Source of the DNA: Planctomycetaceae bacterium
GTDB taxonomy: Bacteria; Planctomycetota; Planctomycetia; Planctomycetales; Planctomycetaceae
DNA: 43,648 nt
Assembly: GCA_016795145.1 (NCBI GenBank)
Contig: JAEUII010000003.1
Span: forward strand, 1 to 43,648
Direction of reading: 5' to 3'
Shown: one piece after another, positions 35,265-42,489 of the stretch
How the letters are laid out: every line of letters starts with the position of its first letter
Numbering within the stretch: the stretch's first letter is position 1
Notes under the pieces: generated by a model
Database searches by the model: none
What the model saw: the letters and a program-made list of their open reading frames with translations, nothing else
Told to the model about the DNA's origin: nothing
Made by a program: the position numbers and the translations under genes

Positions 35265-35906
35265 GTGACCAGCTCATTTGGCATCAGACTGTGTGCACAG
35301 ATGATCGGCCTGTTGTTCACACTGGCCGGCAGCGGTTGTGCACTGATGGCTCCGTCGGGCATGGAGTCCACTCCCGCCGGAATGGTCCCTGGTCAGGATG
35401 CACTGGGGCAGGACATGGACCTGCTTTACACCTGCCGATTCGATCCTGATGCGGAGCAAATGTCACAGGAAGACTTTCGACCCGGAAAAGAGGTGCAGGT
35501 CATAACAGTCGACCGTCACGTCAAGAAAAACTGGGGCACCGAAAAGGTTTGCCACACGATGACCATTTACACTGGCACGGTCGAATCGGTCGACAGCAGC
35601 AGCATCGTTCTGAAAGATGTCTTTCGAATGTTCGAAGCCCGGGCCGAACGTGGCGTCCCGATACTGCAGTCTGTTCCGTATCTCGGTCGGATGTTTAGAA
35701 ACACGGGTGTTGGACGCACGTCCGATCGAATGCCGGACAACGTCACGATTCCGCGTCTGAAAATCGGTGGTGCTTTTGAGCTGTCGCCTTCCGGCATTGA
35801 AAAGCTCAAGCATCTGCGAAACAGCGTCGATGTGGGCAAGACAATTCACGAGCCGGTTGAAATCGTTAATGCCGATCCGTTCGCCGAATCACAAACGCCC
35901 CTGTGA
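35265..35906 (+). CDS. Small lipoprotein-like protein with a secretin-type motif
   Basis: 213 residues from the GTG at 35265; an in-frame GTG at 35199 would add 22 residues. The N-terminus has a hydrophobic stretch ending LAGSGC, a probable lipobox, giving a 24-residue lipoprotein signal with the shorter start. The middle (about 70-125) is beta-rich (EVQVITVDRHVKKNW, TIYTGTVESVDSSSIVLKD). Then comes GVPILQSVPYLGRMFRNTG, close to the GVP-x-L-x-x-IP-x-LG-x-LF motif at the end of type II/III secretins, although no secretin domain precedes it. Function unknown; it may be an envelope protein that interacts with or derives from a secretin. Confidence 0.65.
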   Translation: MTSSFGIRLCAQMIGLLFTLAGSGCALMAPSGMESTPAGMVPGQDALGQDMDLLYTCRFDPDAEQMSQEDFRPGKEVQVITVDRHVKKNWGTEKVCHTMTIYTGTVESVDSSSIVLKDVFRMFEARAERGVPILQSVPYLGRMFRNTGVGRTSDRMPDNVTIPRLKIGGAFELSPSGIEKLKHLRNSVDVGKTIHEPVEIVNADPFAESQTPL

Positions 35907-35981
35907 GCCAGGTGACGTCTGGCAATAGGCGTGTCATCAGTAGATTGACATCCACCGCTCGCCTGATTTGTCACAAATCAT

Positions 35982-36055
35982 TGAGCCGCAGAGCGCTAGC
36001 TCCCGGTTAGGTCTGCTGTGTTTTTGCGAAACCCGGACGCCAGCTCGATCCGTCT
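35982..36055. repeat. GCTAGCG palindrome family, degenerate copy after hydD
   Basis: The left arm TGAGCCGCAGAGCGCTAGCT followed by CCCGGTT and the right arm AACCCGGACGCCAGCTCGAT followed by CCGTCTGA are imperfect reverse complements. It belongs to the family at 26216 and 39385. It lies 8 bp past the stop codon of the HydD-like gene, where the hydrogenase large-subunit gene would be expected. Confidence 0.7.
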
Positions 36056-36062
36056 GATTAAG

Positions 36063-36857
36063 TCAGGATTGCTCATTCATGAACTGAACGGCGGCTTGAA
36101 ATTCCGGAGCCGCGCCATTGAAGTTTCTTAGCAGTGGCAGAAGCTGATCGTTCGTTGTTCCGGCAGACTGAAGTGTCGTGACCAAACTGTTGCAGTTGCA
36201 TTGAGCGGCCGGACCGAAGCAGCCATAACATCCTCGATCGAACGCTGGACAGATCGCACCGCATCCTGCATGTGTGACGGGACCCAGACATGGAATCCCC
36301 TGAGCCACTTCGACGCACACTGTCCCTCGTCGCTTGCAGTCGAGACAGACCGAGTGTGCAGGAAGCCGCGGCTTGCGACCATGAACCAGATCGGTCAGCG
36401 CAGACAGCAACTGATGGCGATTGACCGGACAACCTCGCAGTTCATAATCAACACGAACGTGATCGGCAATGGCCGTCGACGTCGCCAGTGAAGAGATGTA
36501 CTCGGGCTTTGCATAAACGCATCGCAGATAGTCTTCATGGCTGGCCCAGTTGCGAAGGCTCTGAATCCCGCCGGCTGTCGCACAGGCTCCGATCGTGACA
36601 ATCGTTGTCGCCTGTTTTCGAACGTCCTGAATTCGCTGCGCATCATGAGGTGTCGTGATGGAACCCTCGACCAGTGCAATGTCATAAGGCCCCGCCTCCA
36701 TTCGGCTGCTTGCTTCAGGAAACATCGCGATGTCTACGAGGCCGGCGACCGTCAGAAGTTCATCTTCGCAGTCCAGCAGAGAAAGCTGACATCCGTCGCA
36801 GGACGCGAACTTGAAGACAGCCAGTCGAGGGCGTTTCTTCAGGTCATTGACCGCCAT
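36063..36857 (-). CDS. hydD: [NiFe] hydrogenase small (delta) subunit, group 3b HydD-like
   Basis: 264 residues. The N-terminal flavodoxin-like part holds FKFASCDGCQLSLLD (Cys20 and Cys23), GACATAGG and RGCPVN, the four cysteine sites of the proximal 4Fe-4S cluster. A C-terminal cysteine-rich part (about 165-225, with VCLDCKRRGTVC, THAGCGAICP and RGCYGCFGP) should carry further clusters. In group 3b sulfhydrogenases HydD wires electrons between the NiFe site in HydA and the HydB/HydG diaphorase. It starts 1 bp after hydG, so the two are translationally linked. No HydA gene follows. Alternative: a ferredoxin-type or quinone oxidoreductase small subunit. Confidence 0.85.
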   Translation of the reverse strand: MAVNDLKKRPRLAVFKFASCDGCQLSLLDCEDELLTVAGLVDIAMFPEASSRMEAGPYDIALVEGSITTPHDAQRIQDVRKQATTIVTIGACATAGGIQSLRNWASHEDYLRCVYAKPEYISSLATSTAIADHVRVDYELRGCPVNRHQLLSALTDLVHGRKPRLPAHSVCLDCKRRGTVCVEVAQGIPCLGPVTHAGCGAICPAFDRGCYGCFGPAAQCNCNSLVTTLQSAGTTNDQLLPLLRNFNGAAPEFQAAVQFMNEQS

Positions 36858-36858
36858 G

Positions 36859-37719
36859 TCAGAGGTCCTCCACTTTCATCCTGGAGGCAACTCGATCAAA
36901 GCAGAACACGGGGCCATCCTTACACAGAAACTCCGGACCAAACTGACAGTGTCCACACAGTCCAATCGCGCAGTTCATGTTTCGTTCCAGTGACAGAAAA
37001 CACTGAGCCGACGGAATTCCTCGCCGGATCGCCGTCTGCACGGTGTACCACATCATGACTTCCGGCCCGCAAGTCATCACAACCGTCTTCGAAGCATCGC
37101 GCAGCCATAATCGATCCAGGACGGCCGTCACCATGCCGATACAGCCATGCCACGATTCATCCGCGCGATCCACGGTGACGAGGACGTTCATTCCCTTCGC
37201 GCGCCAGTCGTCGTACCGTTCCGGATAGAGCAACAGTGAGGAATCACGAGCGCCGACGATCAGAGTCAGTTCGTCCAGTTCCGATCGATGCTTCAGAAGA
37301 TGCAGGATCGCCGGACGAAGAGGTGCCAGGCCAATTCCCCCAGCAACAATGACCACGTCTTTCCCAACACACGATTCAACCGGCCACGACGATCCAAACG
37401 GGCCTCGCAGAGCGATACTGGAATTCAGCGGGAGACGAGCGAGTGTCTTCGTGACATTGCCAGCTTCTCGAATTGTATGCGGCACAACACCACGCTGGCC
37501 TGGATCGCCGGAGATGGAAATCGCCACCTCGCCAACTCCTGGCAGATAGATCATATTGAACTGGCCCGGCAGGAACTGGAACGACTCCGCAACACTCGCA
37601 TCATCAAAGGCCATGTCGTAGGTCGCGACGCCAGGAGTCTCCTGTGTCACGCGCTGAATGCGAACCGAATGTGCGAGCCAGGGATTATGCGGGTGCGAGG
37701 AAGGAAACGGAGTGATCAT
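36859..37719 (-). CDS. hydG: FAD/NAD(P)-binding diaphorase subunit, HydG (gamma)-like
   Basis: 286 residues of the ferredoxin-NADP reductase/PyrK type. The FAD domain (about 15-105) includes FQFLPGQFNMIYLPGVGE and ALRGPFGSSWP. The NAD(P) domain (about 110-225) has IVAGGIGLAPLRPAI and MTCGPEVMM. The C-terminus has a 2Fe-2S motif, MNCAIGLCGHCQFG and VFCFDRV. HydG transfers electrons between NAD(P)H and the iron-sulfur subunits. The same fold occurs in anaerobic sulfite reductase subunit B. Its start overlaps the hydB stop by 4 bp (ATGA), so translation is coupled. Together with hydB and hydD it fixes the locus as hydrogenase-type. Confidence 0.87.
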   Translation of the reverse strand: MITPFPSSHPHNPWLAHSVRIQRVTQETPGVATYDMAFDDASVAESFQFLPGQFNMIYLPGVGEVAISISGDPGQRGVVPHTIREAGNVTKTLARLPLNSSIALRGPFGSSWPVESCVGKDVVIVAGGIGLAPLRPAILHLLKHRSELDELTLIVGARDSSLLLYPERYDDWRAKGMNVLVTVDRADESWHGCIGMVTAVLDRLWLRDASKTVVMTCGPEVMMWYTVQTAIRRGIPSAQCFLSLERNMNCAIGLCGHCQFGPEFLCKDGPVFCFDRVASRMKVEDL

Positions 37720-38870
37720 GAGGGATCCTCCGAGTTCGCATGAACGGCATCTCGCAGCTTCACAACTTCTTCCGTCAGATCAATTCCTGGAGGACACCAG
37801 GTGATGCAGCGACCGCATCCGACACATCCGAGTGTTCCGAACTGATCCTGCCACGACGCGAGCTTATGAGTCAGCCACTGCCGATAACGACTTGCAATGC
37901 TGTTGCGAACGGGTGAGCCATTCATGTAACTGAAGTCGATGTTGAAGCAACTGTCCCACTTGCGTTCTCGCTGAACATGATCGTTCGTCAGATCAGAAAC
38001 ATCGGTCACGGTCGAACAAAAGCAGGTAGGGCACACCATCGTGCAGTTCGTGCAGGACAGACATCGAGTCGCAACGTCGTCCCAGTGCGGATGTTTGAGA
38101 TTCCCCAGCAGAAGATCGTGAAGATCATCGGTTCTCAATTTACGAGTCATCATCGCTTCCGCCTGAGCACGTGCCGAAGATGCTTCAGCGTGATGGTGTT
38201 CGGTGACAGACTCAAGTGGCAGACGCGCCGCGATGGCTCGACCGGATTCCGAACCCGTCTCGATCACGAATCCGCCGGCGATCTCCGTCAGAGCCAGATC
38301 GAAGCCGGAACGACATCGCGGCCCTGTGTTCGTGGATGAGCAAAAACACGTGGACGCCGCCGACGTGCAATTCACCGCAACAATCAATACCGCGTCGCGT
38401 CGGGACTTGTAGATGGGATCCACCCACGGACCGTGCAGGAAAACCCGATCCTGAATTTCAATCGCCGCTAACTCACACGCACGAACGCCCAGGAATGCAA
38501 GCCGCGGCGCGGGTGGAGCATCTGTGGAAAACTGCCAGCCGTTTTCTGTTCGTGTTGCTGTTGAAACGATCGACTGCGGCGGAAAGAGATACTTCTTCCA
38601 CGAATGTGGTCCCACAGCGAAGCCAAAGTACTTCGAGTCATCACTTTGCTGAAGACGATAACGACCTGGCTCCTGCAGATCCGTCCATCCTCGTGGAAGC
38701 TGATTCACCGACGTGATTTGATCGTACACAATCGCACATTGGTCGATCTTCGGACCAATCACGTCGTAGCCGGCGGCGATCAGAGCATCAATCAATTGCT
38801 GAAGATCGTCCGTCCGCAGCAGACCTGCGACTGAAACATCAGCGGGCTGAATGCTGGTATGATGACTCAC
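37716..38870 (-). CDS. hydB: 4Fe-4S electron-transfer subunit, HydB (beta)-like
   Basis: 384 residues with a GTG start overlapping the stop codon of the upstream cyclic-nucleotide-binding gene (GTGA). The N-terminal 260 residues match the HydB/AsrA domain ([41 protein letters not shown]). Two 4Fe-4S motifs follow: [16 protein letters not shown] and [16 protein letters not shown]. In group 3b hydrogenases it relays electrons between HydG and HydD. The family is shared with anaerobic sulfite reductase AsrA, but no AsrC-type siroheme subunit is present and the HydD neighbour points to hydrogenase. Confidence 0.87.
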   Translation of the reverse strand: MSHHTSIQPADVSVAGLLRTDDLQQLIDALIAAGYDVIGPKIDQCAIVYDQITSVNQLPRGWTDLQEPGRYRLQQSDDSKYFGFAVGPHSWKKYLFPPQSIVSTATRTENGWQFSTDAPPAPRLAFLGVRACELAAIEIQDRVFLHGPWVDPIYKSRRDAVLIVAVNCTSAASTCFCSSTNTGPRCRSGFDLALTEIAGGFVIETGSESGRAIAARLPLESVTEHHHAEASSARAQAEAMMTRKLRTDDLHDLLLGNLKHPHWDDVATRCLSCTNCTMVCPTCFCSTVTDVSDLTNDHVQRERKWDSCFNIDFSYMNGSPVRNSIASRYRQWLTHKLASWQDQFGTLGCVGCGRCITWCPPGIDLTEEVVKLRDAVHANSEDPS

Positions 38871-39346
38871 GCTGACGTTCCTTCTGCAAACAGATCCAGC
38901 AACTGCAGACGTGTCGAAAGAAGTCGTTGCGACAGGACCTGAGCAATTCGCTTCATCAGAACAAAGCCCAATTGAGGATCGTGTTCACACGCCTCCTTTA
39001 GGCACTGGCCCGACAGGGCGATCAGCACGGAGTCCGTTCTCGCGGTTGCCGTTGCCGTCATGCGGCCATCACTGATCAGCCCTGACCAGCCGACAAGATC
39101 ACCGGGACCCGCAGAAAGAAAGTCGACAGCACCTCGCCCCGGCACATTCATCGAAAGCCGAACGTGTCCGCTAGTCAGAACAAAGACATCGGGCTCCGTC
39201 TCGCCTTCGCGGAACAGAGTCTGACCGGCAGAAAGCCGCACAAGCCTTGCACCTCGACATAGACACTGCAGATGCTTGTTCGGCAAGCCCTCTGCAAATC
39301 GAGTTGCACACAACAGCTTCAGAAAGTTCGGTTGTTCGAGAGTCAT
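38867..39346 (-). CDS. Cyclic-nucleotide-binding domain protein without HTH
   Basis: 159 residues. The CNB beta-barrel (about 20-135) shows AGQTLFREGETEPDVFVLTSGHVRLSM and a PGDLVGWSGLISDGRMTATA phosphate-binding region. The residues after the C-helix (about 135-159) are too few for the Crp/Fnr winged helix, so it should not bind DNA. AAGGAG lies 9 bp upstream of the ATG. Its stop overlaps the hydB start, so it is made with the hydrogenase subunits. It may gate the complex directly in response to a cyclic nucleotide, or sense redox state. That role is inferred from gene order. Confidence 0.85.
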   Translation of the reverse strand: MTLEQPNFLKLLCATRFAEGLPNKHLQCLCRGARLVRLSAGQTLFREGETEPDVFVLTSGHVRLSMNVPGRGAVDFLSAGPGDLVGWSGLISDGRMTATATARTDSVLIALSGQCLKEACEHDPQLGFVLMKRIAQVLSQRLLSTRLQLLDLFAEGTSA

Positions 39347-39384
39347 TCGAGTTGCTCCTTGTCCTTTCTGTGTTCATTTGTATC

Positions 39385-39460
39385 TGAGCCGCCAGGCGCT
39401 AGCCGGGTGTTTTGATTGCGATGTTCTGACACTCACCCGCAGCTAGCGCTTTGCGGCTCA
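39385..39460. repeat. GCTAGCG palindrome family, two-arm copy
   Basis: TGAGCCGCCAGGCGCTAGCC with GGGTGT forms the left arm. The right arm is ACTCACCCGCAGCTAGCGCT followed by TTGCGGCTCA. The centre contains GATTGCGATGTTCTGAC, partly shared with the 26216 copy. It lies between the CoA transferase stop and the cyclic-nucleotide-binding protein start and may attenuate or stabilise the transcript between them. Confidence 0.8.
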
Positions 39461-39478
39461 CGGAATCATCAACCTTTG

Positions 39479-40768
39479 TCAAAACACATAGTGCCTGACA
39501 TCGGCCACCTGCCTGTGGAGATCAGCTCGGAAATCAGGGTGTGCAATCGAGATCAGTCGCTCGGCTCTTTGTCGCAGGGACAGACCATGCAGGTTCACCG
39601 CGCCGTATTCGGTCACAACCCAGTGCACATGGCCGCGAGTCGTCACAACTCCGGAGCCTGGCAGGAGTTCCATCACAATGCGGCTGTACTTGCCCTCGCC
39701 TGCTGTCGATGGCAACGCAATGATCGGCTTACCTCCTTTGGAAATGGCGGCTCCGCGGATGAAATCCATCTGGCCGCCGATCCCTGAATAGATTTTATGT
39801 CCCAGTGAGTCTGCACAGACCTGACCTGTGAGGTCAACCTGAAGGGCGGAGTTGACCGCTACCAGACGATCCAGCTTTCGCAGCAGATTCGTGTCGTTCG
39901 TTATGTCACAGGGAAGGAAACATACCTGAGGATTGTCGTTGACGAAGTCGAACAGTTTCTGCGTTCCGCTGACGAAGCTTGTCACAATCTGCCCCGGATA
40001 GATTCGCTTGTATCGATTCGTGATCACTCCGGCTTTGACCAGGTCGACGACTCGATCAGAGAACATTTCCGTATGGACACCCAGATCATTGCGACCGGCA
40101 AGGCGAGACAGAACAGCATCCGGAATCGCGCCGATTCCCGTCTGGATCGTGCAGCCATCTTCGACCAGCGCTGCGACATGTTCGCCGATCGCAGCTTCAA
40201 CGGCGGTTTCAACACCGGCAACGTGCTGATGCAATGGTCGATCCGTTTCAATCCATGCAGAGATGCGACTGATGGGAATGACTGAGTGACCATGAGTCCG
40301 CGGCATCTGGTGATTCACCTCGGCGATCAGCACCGTTGCGGAATCAGCCGCCGCCCGAGCACAATCCACCGACGTTCCCAGCGAACAAAATCCATGTCGG
40401 TCGGGAGGCGATACCTGCAGCAAAGCAGCATCCAGCGAGACGATCCCGTCGCGAAACAGAGACGGAATATCCGACAGGAAGACGGGGATGAAGTCAGCCA
40501 CTCCGTCCTGCACCGCCTTTCGAGCAGGCTGGCCGGTGAAGAGTGACACTGATCGGAATCGCTCCCGATGTTCCGGATCGAAATAGGGAGCCGGCCCCTC
40601 GGTATGCATGTGGAACAGCGTGACGTCACACAGCTCTTCTCTGCAGCACATCGCTTCGACCAAAGGCGTTGGAGTCGCGGCAGCTCCGTGAATGAACACC
40701 TTCATCCCGGGCTTCAGAAGTGCGACCGCCTCCTCAGCGGAACATGCAGTGCTCGGTTGAGTACTCAA
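39479..40768 (-). CDS. Acetyl-CoA hydrolase/transferase family (4-hydroxybutyrate CoA-transferase-like)
   Basis: 429 residues. I chose the TTG at 40768, preceded by GGAGG 7 bp upstream; an in-frame TTG at 40825 has no such site. The two CoA-transferase domains are present: KPGMKVFIHGAAATPTPLVE, VSPPDRHGFCSLGTSVD, IQTGIGAIPDAV, and LGVHTEMFSDRVVDLVKAG with the probable catalytic Glu. SGIGGQMDFIRGA and VVTEYGAVNLHGLS mark the C-terminal domain. It moves CoA between carboxylic acids such as acetate and butyrate in fermentative or C4 metabolism. It lies upstream of the cyclic-nucleotide-binding gene on the same strand, separated by 132 bp containing a palindrome. Confidence 0.9.
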   Translation of the reverse strand: MSTQPSTACSAEEAVALLKPGMKVFIHGAAATPTPLVEAMCCREELCDVTLFHMHTEGPAPYFDPEHRERFRSVSLFTGQPARKAVQDGVADFIPVFLSDIPSLFRDGIVSLDAALLQVSPPDRHGFCSLGTSVDCARAAADSATVLIAEVNHQMPRTHGHSVIPISRISAWIETDRPLHQHVAGVETAVEAAIGEHVAALVEDGCTIQTGIGAIPDAVLSRLAGRNDLGVHTEMFSDRVVDLVKAGVITNRYKRIYPGQIVTSFVSGTQKLFDFVNDNPQVCFLPCDITNDTNLLRKLDRLVAVNSALQVDLTGQVCADSLGHKIYSGIGGQMDFIRGAAISKGGKPIIALPSTAGEGKYSRIVMELLPGSGVVTTRGHVHWVVTEYGAVNLHGLSLRQRAERLISIAHPDFRADLHRQVADVRHYVF

Positions 40769-41036
40769 TTCCCATCCTCCAGTTTGTTCCGATCCAATAA
40801 CCCAACGACTTCGTGTCCGAAGCAACGGTCATGTCATTTCAGACTTGCTTCGGCAAAGTTGTTGATCGGCAAACAGAACCACATCGATCAGATTACCTTC
40901 AGCAGTGCGAATGAGCACGCGTGTGACGAATCAGCTCACACGTTTGTCATGCAGTGGATCTCCGATAAACTTCCGTTGGTGTTGTGTTCGATCACCAAGC
41001 CTGCATTGTTCCCTCCACCGGAGCGAGTTGCCCACA

Positions 41037-42203
41037 ATGGCCAAGACGTATACTGCAAAACTGAAGATCAGCTTCCAGAAACAACATACCTGTGTGGGCT
41101 GCCAGTCGGAGTTTCGCTACCAGCTGGATCGACAGGTCACAGGGACTGGCGGATCGAAAGAAGCGGCCGAGAGCAACCTTCAGACTGCCATCAGCAAATC
41201 ACTCGCCAATGACGTTGACCAGCATGCCTGTCCTCATTGTGGCATGCTGCAGCCTGACATGATTGCCAATGTTCGAAGTTCACGTGCATTGACCGGCGCG
41301 TGGATTGGTGCCATTGCTGTGGCCGTGGGACTCTTCATTGCTCTGCCGCACTGGGTGACGTTGTCCACGTCGGCGATGATCAGCACGATCGGGATGGCGA
41401 TTCTCATGCTGGTGTGGCTGGGCACCGTATTCTTCAATCCCAACAGCAATATGACTCGAGGACAATCCGCGAGTGCCGAGAAAGTTGCCGCAGGAACCGT
41501 GCAGCTCGTCACGCAGGGAAACAGCCAGGATTCGGTCGATGACTTCAGTTCACCATCCTCTGGGCAGTGGTTCACATTGCTGCTGGGAGCCACCAGTCTG
41601 GTCCTGGTGGCGTCGCCGATGGTGCTTCCATCCATCATGGGCTGGAAGACGAATAACTGCTATCCGCCTGTCGTTGGACCTGGCGATACCACTACCATCT
41701 ACTTTGATCAGCAGATTCGTTCGCTGAAGGGCTACTGGAATGGCTGGGTCCAGGCCGCTGCGACAGTCGAAGGCGAACCGACGATTGTTCCCATGCAGGC
41801 TGAAACGAAAAAGAGCACCTGGGGAGATACGATTTCCGGCAAGAGTGTCAGCAACAACAGCAACACGATGTATGTGAAGGTGACCGTCCCGGCAGACGAA
41901 TCGATTGCTGGAAAGTCTCTTAATCTGGAGCTGAAGGTCCAGGCGAATTATCCGCTGGCAGAAGGGCGAGAGTTCTTTGAACATCAGGGAGAGTTTCAGC
42001 ACAGAACCAATCTGCAGCTTTCGGCCGCCGGCAGTGGCAGCCAGTATTTCAATGCCTGGCTGATCGGGCAGATCTCAGCGCTGGTCAGCTGCCTCATTGG
42101 AGGTTTCGTGCTGTGCAGCAGTGCTCGCTCACTCGCCGCAAGAGCCATCGCACCAAAATTGATTATGCCAGGCGATGCTGAAGAAGTTGAGGAAGTGGAG
42201 TAA
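41037..42203 (+). CDS. Membrane protein with N-terminal zinc-ribbon-like motif
   Basis: 388 residues. The cytoplasmic N-terminus has CVGC (about 18-21) and CPHCGM (about 63-68), together a four-cysteine zinc-binding site. Two transmembrane helices follow (about 84-130), a third lies near 180-205 and one more near 345-370. The large loop between the last two (about 210-340) is beta-rich and probably outside the cytoplasm (for example GDTTTIYFDQQI, MYVKVTVPADESI). The tail ends acidic, DAEEVEEVE. The start at 41037 precedes the zinc motif. I do not recognise the family, and it is divergent from the CoA transferase gene. Confidence 0.75.
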   Translation: MAKTYTAKLKISFQKQHTCVGCQSEFRYQLDRQVTGTGGSKEAAESNLQTAISKSLANDVDQHACPHCGMLQPDMIANVRSSRALTGAWIGAIAVAVGLFIALPHWVTLSTSAMISTIGMAILMLVWLGTVFFNPNSNMTRGQSASAEKVAAGTVQLVTQGNSQDSVDDFSSPSSGQWFTLLLGATSLVLVASPMVLPSIMGWKTNNCYPPVVGPGDTTTIYFDQQIRSLKGYWNGWVQAAATVEGEPTIVPMQAETKKSTWGDTISGKSVSNNSNTMYVKVTVPADESIAGKSLNLELKVQANYPLAEGREFFEHQGEFQHRTNLQLSAAGSGSQYFNAWLIGQISALVSCLIGGFVLCSSARSLAARAIAPKLIMPGDAEEVEEVE

Positions 42204-42388
42204 GGGACGCCTGTTTGGGTGCAGTCGCGGATTTCGGTAGGTGGCGCTTGCCGAGCGGCACTTTGTGGCCCCGCCGCAACCAGCGAACGAAAGAGATGGT
42301 TGCAGATGTGATGGCCAACGTGGGACAGGTTCGCAATGCAGCCTTTCGTCGCGAGAATGCGAGACATGATGTGAAAGCGAGACAGGGG

Positions 42389-42426
42389 TTCGCCTGACGG
42401 CGAAAGTCCTTTCCGGCAGAAAGGAC
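42389..42426. repeat. Two adjacent hairpins between convergent genes
   Basis: TTCGCC-TGAC-GGCGAA at 42389-42404 and GTCCTTTC-CGGCA-GAAAGGAC at 42406-42426. Both stems are perfect. They sit between the zinc-ribbon membrane protein (plus, stop 42203) and the kinase (minus, stop 42490) and could act as a bidirectional terminator or be another interspersed palindrome. The rest of 42204-42489 contains no gene. Confidence 0.7.
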
Positions 42427-42489
42427 CTACTTTGACAGGCATCCGCGACGACACTCGAAACTATGCTTCACTGGCAACGTGATGGAACT

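Noticed and set aside
36859..38870. Anaerobic sulfite reductase AsrAB
   Set aside because: HydB and HydG share folds with AsrA and AsrB, but there is no AsrC-type siroheme subunit and a HydD-like small subunit follows directly.
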